Part shown: in pieces, positions 58,384-64,000 of the stretch
How the letters are laid out: each line of letters begins with the position of its first letter
Numbering within the stretch: position 1 is the stretch's first letter
Assembly: GCA_045617505.1 (NCBI GenBank)
Contig: JAZLIS010000094.1
Span: forward strand, 3,198 to 67,197
Length of the DNA: 64,000 nt
Source: Cacconaster sp045617505
Lineage (GTDB): Bacteria > Bacteroidota > Bacteroidia > Bacteroidales > UBA932
Reading direction: 5' to 3'
The notes under the pieces: model-generated
What the model was told of the DNA's origin: nothing
The model's database searches: none
What the model saw: only the letters and a program-made list of their open reading frames with translations
Made by a program: the position numbers and the translations under genes

Positions 58384-59943
58384 ATGGCAAAGAAGAGTAT
58401 TTCCATAAAGTTGTTCCTGTCGGAGATCATCTATGATGTGCAGGATGCCGCCTATCTGACCGGCCGCAGCCGTCAGACGGGAGCGAACCACGAAGAGGTG
58501 GCGCACATCCAGGCTGGAGACGATGATGAGGAACGAAACAAGTTGCTCCGCTCCATAGGCAACGCTATCGGTATCCTTAAATCAAGGATGTCCGAATATC
58601 TCGGCCTGAATATCTCAGCCTTTACGGACGCGCTACAAACCGGAGAAGGAGTCATCGAAATAATACTTTCGATGCCAATGAACTTCGATGATGCTGCAAT
58701 CAGCGCCATTACCGGAGAGATGCATCAATATGTAGTCAACACTACTATTGCAGAATGGCTGACAATCACCGACAAGAATGACGCGAAAGAGTATTTTGAC
58801 TTTGCGACATTGAACCTTGCAAACATACGTGATTCCCTCCATAAAAGGACGCGCCCTGTTCGGTCATCGCTGAAACAGGCGTATAGGAGAATAGTCCGCA
58901 AGGCCCGTAATCTCTTCGAGGTGGAGTATGATTCTCTGGACTATGATTATGCGAAGAAACTCTTTCTGTTGAAAGCTCCTGCTCTGTCAGGCGCGTGCTC
59001 AATATTACGGCGCGGCAATTATATCGGTGCCAATTACGATTGGCTTGAAAACAATGATGCCATTTTCCTTGTCCGGGATACAAACGTAATAGGCATAAGC
59101 AGCACAATATCGGAACTTTCAATCAGCAAGGTTGAAAGTCAGGAATATACGGATGCATATAAGATGGTTCCTTTCTATCTGCAGAGGGGAATCAATCGCA
59201 AGGGCCTTTTCGCATCCATCAATGTGGCCCCTTCACAAGGTAATACCAGGACGGTGCCAACTGTGAAAAAGCGCGACAGCATCTGCTCTTTGATGCTTGT
59301 CCGATATGTTCTGGACAAGTTCGAGACTGTTGACGAAGCTGTCGAATACTTGCAGCGCTATGTGGAAATATATAACCCCACTTCATTGGCACAAATGGGT
59401 TATGAGCCTCACTTCCTTCTGGCCGATGAATCCGCGTCAGTGGTTCTGGAATTTGTGGATAATGCCATAGTGACGGTTGAGTCGGAGATCAATACGAACT
59501 TCCACTTAAATGGTGTCACTTTGCTTCCGGATGGGTCAGTTTACACAAATCAGGACGTAGTCGAAGGCCATTTGCCTTCATCCCTTGGCGTTGAGGACTA
59601 TGGCTCCGGATTGGAGCGGTGGAATATCCTCAATGCCGCACAGGTTACTGATAGGGCAAGTATGCGTGCAGCAATGGACAGTGTGCTATTTTCAAAGGCA
59701 TATACCTTGTTGGCCGATGTCTGGAACAGTGAGTTTGTGGGGACTGACATTACAGTTGACACTGCCGCTGATGATGAGGCCCTGCTTATGCGCATCGAGA
59801 GATACAGGGAGAAATACAACGGCCGTAGTAAAGACAATCCGGAAACTTGGTGGACTGCACACAGCTGCGTTGTGGATATGGCATCAAAGACTTTCTATGT
59901 CAAGGTCGAGGAAGAAAACACTGAATATACTTTTACGTTATAG
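58384..59943 (+). CDS. Virion-type paralog B fused to choloylglycine/penicillin-acylase-type Ntn hydrolase
   Basis: 519 residues. 1-167 is a paralog of the proteins at 60447 and 57903 (MAKKSISIKLFLSEIIYDVQ; YLTGRSRQTGANHEEVA). Where the paralogs stop, a linker (about 168-198) leads to a linear amide C-N hydrolase. This has candidate nucleophile Cys205 in SGACSILRRG, Asp219 in GANYDW (Ala216 where bile salt hydrolases have Arg), RGINRKGLFASINVAP (conserved Asn), MLVRYVLDKFETVDEAVEYL, LLADESASVVLEF and NTNFHLNG. The end is the typical WWTAHSCVVDMASKTFYVKV. Cys must become N-terminal in active Ntn enzymes, which would cut the fusion at 204/205 unless the domain works uncleaved. Possible substrates: bile salts, N-acyl amino acids, acyl-homoserine lactones or penicillin V. 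Confidence 0.85.
   Translation: MAKKSISIKLFLSEIIYDVQDAAYLTGRSRQTGANHEEVAHIQAGDDDEERNKLLRSIGNAIGILKSRMSEYLGLNISAFTDALQTGEGVIEIILSMPMNFDDAAISAITGEMHQYVVNTTIAEWLTITDKNDAKEYFDFATLNLANIRDSLHKRTRPVRSSLKQAYRRIVRKARNLFEVEYDSLDYDYAKKLFLLKAPALSGACSILRRGNYIGANYDWLENNDAIFLVRDTNVIGISSTISELSISKVESQEYTDAYKMVPFYLQRGINRKGLFASINVAPSQGNTRTVPTVKKRDSICSLMLVRYVLDKFETVDEAVEYLQRYVEIYNPTSLAQMGYEPHFLLADESASVVLEFVDNAIVTVESEINTNFHLNGVTLLPDGSVYTNQDVVEGHLPSSLGVEDYGSGLERWNILNAAQVTDRASMRAAMDSVLFSKAYTLLADVWNSEFVGTDITVDTAADDEALLMRIERYREKYNGRSKDNPETWWTAHSCVVDMASKTFYVKVEEENTEYTFTL
58451..58503 (+). repeat. 53-bp perfect direct repeat, copy 1
   Basis: Runs from CCTATCTGACCGGCCGCAGC to GAAGAGGTGGCG and is identical over 53 bp to 60514-60566. 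It encodes YLTGRSRQTGANHEEVA in both paralogs B and C, which are far more diverged on either side. This suggests recent recombination or gene conversion. Confidence 0.95.
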
Positions 59944-59945
59944 TT

Positions 59946-60428
59946 ATGAAAAAGACAATTTGCATAGACTTTGACGGCGTTCTTGCCGATTACTCCGAAG
60001 GATTCCAGGGAGAAGATAAATTCGGTGATATGGTTCCTAACGCTGATAACGGCACGGCCATTCTTAAGAAGAAGGGTTACACCATTATCATATACACCAC
60101 CCGGCCTGTAACTGATGCATTGAAGAATTGGCTCAAAGAGAACAAAATCACTTACGACCATATCAACGAGAATCCGGATCAGCCGAAAGGTGCGGAGAAT
60201 TCCAAGTTGATTGCCGACATATATCTTGATGATAGGGGTATTCAGTTCCGGGGTAATTGGGAATGGGTGATGCGTGACATTGCGGAGTTTACTCCCTGGA
60301 GCAGACCAAAGGAGGATATGAAAAAAAAGATGGAACACAACTTCGATGAAGGTGACATCTGGAAACGAGGTCAAGAGAAACGCATCAAAGCCGGTGCGAA
60401 AGCCGTCTGCGATGCCTGCATAGGTTAA
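59946..60428 (+). CDS. HAD-superfamily phosphatase with scaffold-like C-terminal peptide
   Basis: 160 residues. HAD motif I is CIDFDGVLADY (Asp8, Asp10), motif II is IIYTTRP, and motif IV is DIYLDDRGI. A missing large cap and the small size suggest a nucleotidase or phosphatase with a small substrate. After the HAD fold (about 118) the tail ends in DIWKRGQEKRIKAGAKAVCD. Residues 138-148 match the scaffold's C-terminal IWERGGEKRIK at 9 of 11 positions. It is 2 nt downstream of the Ntn fusion and 18 nt upstream of paralog C, as if the pair were inserted together. Confidence 0.8.
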   Translation: MKKTICIDFDGVLADYSEGFQGEDKFGDMVPNADNGTAILKKKGYTIIIYTTRPVTDALKNWLKENKITYDHINENPDQPKGAENSKLIADIYLDDRGIQFRGNWEWVMRDIAEFTPWSRPKEDMKKKMEHNFDEGDIWKRGQEKRIKAGAKAVCDACIG

Positions 60429-60446
60429 TTTTATAAATTATATATT

Positions 60447-60944
60447 ATGGCAAAGAAATCTATTTCTATCACTCTGTATCTGTCAGAAGTCGTTTATGAC
60501 GTTCAGAACAAGACCTATCTGACCGGCCGCAGCCGTCAGACGGGAGCGAACCACGAAGAGGTGGCGAATATGCAAGCCAACGATGATGATGAGAACAAAA
60601 ACCAGATTCTCCGCTCTGTTGGTGACGCTTTCGCTGCGCTCAAAGCCAAACTGTCCGAGTATATCATAGACTCCCAGACATCGGCGAACAATGCGCTTAT
60701 AACTGCAACTTCAAATCTCACTGTTGCGTTGTCAATGCCAAGCAACTACAATTCCGCGACAAGGGAGACTATTGCGGCAGCGCTGCATCAGTATCTCGTG
60801 AATACTGCAATCGGAGATTGGTTCACGATTACCGACAAGACTGACGCTTCGGATTATGTGACCAAGGCCGCCGCAAATCTGGAACAGATCCGCGAGGCGC
60901 TTAACAAACGTGTCAGCCCGACAAGGGTAGTTCCTACCCCATAA
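60447..60944 (+). CDS. Virion-type paralog C
   Basis: 165 residues (MAKKSISITLYLSEVVYDVQ; YLTGRSRQTGANHEEVANMQ; LHQYLVNTAIGDWFTITDKT; ALNKRVSPTRVVPTP end). It matches the N-terminal domain of the Ntn fusion along its whole length, including a 53-bp identical stretch. It is likely the ancestral stand-alone form. A structural role near the tail or neck is inferred from the neighbouring tail-hub-like gene. Confidence 0.65.
   Translation: MAKKSISITLYLSEVVYDVQNKTYLTGRSRQTGANHEEVANMQANDDDENKNQILRSVGDAFAALKAKLSEYIIDSQTSANNALITATSNLTVALSMPSNYNSATRETIAAALHQYLVNTAIGDWFTITDKTDASDYVTKAAANLEQIREALNKRVSPTRVVPTP
60514..60566 (+). repeat. 53-bp perfect direct repeat, copy 2
   Basis: Identical to 58451-58503, in the same reading phase of paralog C. 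The 2063-bp spacing encloses the Ntn hydrolase domain and the HAD gene, so recombination between the two copies would delete both in frame. Confidence 0.95.
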
Positions 60945-60966
60945 CTATCTTCAACGCCATTCACCA

Positions 60967-61485
60967 ATGAGAAGAAAGGAACTGAAAACAAATCAAGTGA
61001 CTCTGACCTTCAAAAGGGCAGAGTTGCTTGATGATATTCGTCAGTACGCCTATGTCGAAGGGGACATTATGGATGAAAAGCAGGAGCACGCCAAGCATCA
61101 GGTGTTCGACATAGCCGAGGATGGAAACATCGACAGGGTTACAAGGGTCCTTGCTCTTGCTCACGCCGAATGTGTAGAAGCGCTTTTCCCTTTCACGAAG
61201 GTGAATGTTGATGATGAGGAAGAGCGCGATGATGAACTGATTGAGGAAGATAAGTACATAATTGAAATGCTCGTGCCAAAGAGCTTTTCAAAGACCACCG
61301 TTGACATCCTTGAGAAGTACATCCACGAATACCTTATCTGCCGCGTCCTGTCGGACTGGTTCAGCATTACCAATCCTGGGAGTGCAAAGAATTGGGCAGA
61401 CAAAGCCGAAGACGCAAAGGCGTCTATGCTCAAGTCCAAAAGCATACGTACAATTACTGCGAGAAGGGGAAAATCCCCATTCTAA
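60967..61485 (+). CDS. Virion-type paralog D
   Basis: 172 residues. The C-terminal part YIHEYLICRVLSDWFSITNP followed by GSAKNWADKAEDAKASMLKS lines up with the other three (HQY-L-V-N-x-x-x-x-x-W-F-T-I-T-D). The middle is acidic (VNVDDEEERDDELIEEDKYI). It is the most divergent member. A bidirectional terminator follows and faces the converging minus-strand gene. Confidence 0.6.
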   Translation: MRRKELKTNQVTLTFKRAELLDDIRQYAYVEGDIMDEKQEHAKHQVFDIAEDGNIDRVTRVLALAHAECVEALFPFTKVNVDDEEERDDELIEEDKYIIEMLVPKSFSKTTVDILEKYIHEYLICRVLSDWFSITNPGSAKNWADKAEDAKASMLKSKSIRTITARRGKSPF

Positions 61486-61517
61486 AATTTTTTTCATAAA
61501 GAGTGTTGTTAAACGGT

Positions 61518-61543
61518 AAGGGGCTGTCGTGAGACAACCCCTT
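61518..61543. terminator. Bidirectional terminator between converging genes
   Basis: AAGGGGCTGTC (61518-61528) and GACAACCCCTT (61533-61543), with one mismatch and loop GTGA, form an 11-bp stem between the plus-strand structural operon and the minus-strand gene stop at 61551. T-rich sequence on the right and A-rich on the left allow use in both directions. Confidence 0.7.
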
Positions 61544-61550
61544 ACTTCAT

Positions 61551-64000
61551 TTATCGCATCTGATTTGTTTCTCGCAACTCATATTGGATTGAGCATCCTG
61601 ATATGCTTTCGGAATCTGTGAGCTGGCATTTCAGGACAATTCTGAAATACTTGTACGGTGTACCCCGGAAGCCTCGCAAGTAATGGTCGGTACTGCTGAA
61701 TACCGGGAACCAATTAGAAAGGTCCCTGGAACCATATAGAAGCGTTTGGACGTGTCCTCTTTCAAAGTTGCCACGCTGAATGATATGGTCTATTGTTTTG
61801 AGAATGTCAGGGTTGTCAAGTTTGAGCGGTCGCGTGACAAGCACCTGATTTGTCGGGTCCTCATTCGCAACGTGCTGTGAGAGGTCAACCAACTTGTTTT
61901 CGTCAGTCATTGCCAATGCTTCCGGATAAGAATTGACGGAGTTTACAATATTGCTCCGAATCATAGCCCATTTTTTCATACTCATAGAATATGCATAGGC
62001 GTATTTGTAGGAAGGATTGAAAAGAATGAGTCTTTGATATGGGTAGTCATATATCAGGCCACAGCCGCTGAGGAATGTACGGAACGATACAAAATTAAAC
62101 TCACTATCAGCAGTGATTTCTTCCGCTTCTGCAAGTAACGCAATAGCCTGGGGGAGTAGCGATAGTGAGAACACTTCATCGTTCCTGCCGTCAATGGCTT
62201 CGGATATGCAGCTTGTTTGGGAGCCGGTTATCAACATAATGCCCCGGTCTGTCGCAAACAGGACAGCATCGTCTAACTGGGTTATGGAATCCGGATTGAT
62301 GCAGACATCACGGGTGATAGGTTGACGGGCAGAGAAGCCGCCTGTCGTTGCCGACACCTCCAATGCCCAAACGCCATCGGTCGTGAACGCATACAACGGG
62401 AACTGTCCGAACTGACCCTGTGAGAGTGGTTTTGCCGCCGTGCTGAGACCGAGGATTCGTCCTGTGCCGACAGTGTTGATATTCGTGACCGGGAAATGGA
62501 ATGGATTGTTCACCTCAGACGTAAATAGCTTGTTGGAATTGTCCACGATATAATCTTCCGAATATTCCATCTGGCCGCTCCAATTGTTCGAGCGAACGGT
62601 ATCCCAATCAAGCAAGCCGTATGCTCCGTTCAGGAAGTCGTGGGCTTTAAGGTCTATATCATACGCAAGGTTGAGTTGCCCGGTAGAGATACGCATCTTA
62701 ACCGCATTGACATTGGGGTAGAACACATACGCACCGTATGAACGAGGCACCCTTACACCCGAAGCGTTTTCCAGGCTGTGCCAATAGCCCATATTATCCC
62801 AAAGGCTACTTGCCTGGAGCCAATAGACACGGCCGTTCTCCTTTATCTGCACATAGATGCTAATAGTGGCATCAAAAGCGAAGAACGCCGGTGATACTGA
62901 CTTCTGACTTTGATTGCCGCTCCAATTATGGTCCTGCGACATATAGCAGAACATCGAGCCGCAGGAGAAGCCCTTGTAAAGTTCCCTCTTCACTCCGCAG
63001 AGGTTAAGCCGTTGGTTATACACGAAAGATCTCTCGGCAAACAGCCTGTCGTGTGACAGGTAATCATCCGTCATCACTTCCCTGTTGACAAGCGATTGCA
63101 GATATTCCTCCGGTACTACAATATCCTTTCTCGTGCCGGCCATACTTGTTGCGAGAACATCAGAAATCTCCAACGAACACAACTTGAAGAATGTCGAGCA
63201 GGTGCGCAGCGATTCACCCACCTTGTCCTCCGAGAACTCCGGAAGATGGAATGTCTCACCCGGATAAGTGCCGCCCGTATTGAAATATAGCGCATATATC
63301 TCGCTGAAAGTCCATTCGCTGTATATTCCGAGTGCCCCGGCCAAATCGGAGCCGCTTGCGAAGGACCCCATTACGCAGTCCTCGGTCCTGCTTGAAGCAA
63401 TAACCGGATTGCTGCCGCTGTAATTCTTATGGAACAGTTTGCCGATGAACTTTGACTTCATATCGTCATTGTCCTTCAGATTCTTAATCTTTCCGTTCTG
63501 GTCGTAGGTGTAGATGGGTTTCGATATAAAGACATCAATGCTTTTCACTATATCAGTCCAACTGTTCAGACCGTCCCCCGTTACATACATAGTGTCCCTT
63601 ACGCAACCGTAATCCAATGAAGCGGCCATAAGGAATATGTCACATTCCGCATCGGTGTATTGGTTGCGTCCCGTTGCTCTGTTCCACAATGCGACAACTC
63701 CGTTTGTTGTGGAAGGACACATCAGGATAGGCGCACTATGCTTTGTCAGCGACCCGTCATACAGGCGCAGCGCATAGCGGACAAAGAACGGAAAGCAGAA
63801 ATAGCCCTTGTCAACGGTCTGTTCCTTCACGAACTTGTTTACCTTGGCCATTATCTGGTCGGTGATCTTGTTCTGGTTAGTCTCGGTGAAATCGGCAAAT
63901 AGGTTCCCTTCAGCAATTCCGTCAAACGAAATAGTGAATGTTGAGTGACTGTCATCGGAAACGCTGAAAAGACGGGGATGTCCTTTCAGTCCGAAAGATA
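61551..64000 (-). CDS. Partial tail-hub/tail tubular protein B-like beta-propeller
   Basis: An open minus-strand frame with stop at 61551 that continues beyond the right edge (no start in the window; ATG at 63851 is internal because the frame stays open upstream). At least 816 residues. It is beta-rich with GRILGLSTAAKPLSQGQFGQ, FPLYAFTTDGVWALEVSATT and SITQLDDAVLFATDRGIMLI. These are propeller-blade-like repeats of the kind found in T7 gp12-like tail tubular B or crAss-type tail-stabilising proteins. The upstream part (YFCFPFFVRYALRLYDGSLT; HSAPILMCP) fits the same family. It would form the nozzle of a short tail. Confidence 0.65.
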   Translation of the reverse strand, partial: SFGLKGHPRLFSVSDDSHSTFTISFDGIAEGNLFADFTETNQNKITDQIMAKVNKFVKEQTVDKGYFCFPFFVRYALRLYDGSLTKHSAPILMCPSTTNGVVALWNRATGRNQYTDAECDIFLMAASLDYGCVRDTMYVTGDGLNSWTDIVKSIDVFISKPIYTYDQNGKIKNLKDNDDMKSKFIGKLFHKNYSGSNPVIASSRTEDCVMGSFASGSDLAGALGIYSEWTFSEIYALYFNTGGTYPGETFHLPEFSEDKVGESLRTCSTFFKLCSLEISDVLATSMAGTRKDIVVPEEYLQSLVNREVMTDDYLSHDRLFAERSFVYNQRLNLCGVKRELYKGFSCGSMFCYMSQDHNWSGNQSQKSVSPAFFAFDATISIYVQIKENGRVYWLQASSLWDNMGYWHSLENASGVRVPRSYGAYVFYPNVNAVKMRISTGQLNLAYDIDLKAHDFLNGAYGLLDWDTVRSNNWSGQMEYSEDYIVDNSNKLFTSEVNNPFHFPVTNINTVGTGRILGLSTAAKPLSQGQFGQFPLYAFTTDGVWALEVSATTGGFSARQPITRDVCINPDSITQLDDAVLFATDRGIMLITGSQTSCISEAIDGRNDEVFSLSLLPQAIALLAEAEEITADSEFNFVSFRTFLSGCGLIYDYPYQRLILFNPSYKYAYAYSMSMKKWAMIRSNIVNSVNSYPEALAMTDENKLVDLSQHVANEDPTNQVLVTRPLKLDNPDILKTIDHIIQRGNFERGHVQTLLYGSRDLSNWFPVFSSTDHYLRGFRGTPYKYFRIVLKCQLTDSESISGCSIQYELRETNQMR

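Noticed and set aside
1..64000. tRNA genes and insertion sequences
   Set aside because: I found no cloverleaf-like sequence with a CCA-type end or TpsiC loop, and no transposase-like ORF, although subtle cases could be missed by eye.

Overview
The window looks like most of the genome of a temperate, short-tailed (podovirus-like) double-stranded DNA phage, or an intact prophage, of a Bacteroidales host. The evidence is a full set of phage modules with no obvious host gene. Two upstream regions carry Bacteroidetes-type promoter elements (TAnnTTTG, one with a matching TTTG about 20 bp upstream), and start sites lack strong Shine-Dalgarno sequences. The replication genes include a DUF4373-like initiator, RecT, an exonuclease VIII-like nuclease and VRR-NUC plus SNF2 proteins. 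Both ends of the window cut through minus-strand genes, so the genome is longer than 64 kb.

Layout. (1) 1-13427, minus strand: a tightly packed early operon with many 4-base overlaps. From its promoter leftward it holds small regulators, RecT, an exonuclease VIII-like nuclease, a DUF1367-like protein, a SNF2 helicase, a VRR-NUC nuclease, a DUF4373-like initiator, a DNA amino-methyltransferase, small ORFans, a cytosine-C5 methyltransferase, an ASCH-like protein and a truncated glycosyltransferase-like gene. (2) 13428-15879: a lysogeny switch with a promoter and operator repeats, an HTH repressor, a small membrane protein, hairpins that may be attP, and a tyrosine recombinase. (3) 15880-16526: a gene-poor segment with a compound terminator, a GC-alternating hairpin and an array of ATGTNNNCAT boxes phased at 21 bp, next to a probable small terminase on the minus strand. 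(4) 16616-38731: two ejection-type virion proteins, a 6101-residue polyvalent protein (pyrophosphatase-like, MuF-C-like, DarB-type methylase, SNF2 helicase, RadC/JAB and zinc-peptidase-like modules) and the portal. (5) 38744-42348: an inverted minus-strand block with the large terminase, an intact-looking rhomboid protease and small genes. (6) 42476-45915: scaffold, major capsid protein and connector proteins. (7) 45912-55705: a 2629-residue adhesin whose C-terminus is the variable region of a diversity-generating retroelement (DGR), followed by the template repeat and the reverse transcriptase. (8) 55724-57865: holin, amidase and a one-piece spanin. (9) 57903-61485: four paralogous virion-type proteins; one is fused to a bile-salt-hydrolase-like Ntn hydrolase, and a HAD phosphatase sits among them. 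(10) 61551-64000, minus strand: a partial tail-hub or tubular-B-like protein.

How it fits together. The early operon replicates and recombines the DNA and probably modifies it (two methyltransferases plus a methylase/helicase inside the likely injected polyvalent protein). The terminase, portal, scaffold and capsid genes build the head, and the ejection and polyvalent proteins probably enter the cell with the DNA. The adhesin is diversified by the DGR to change receptor range. The most unusual points are an Ntn hydrolase fused to a virion-type domain, a HAD enzyme that ends in the same peptide as the scaffold, a rhomboid protease next to the terminase, and the phased site array beside the small terminase. 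All functional calls rest on reading motifs; no database search was possible.
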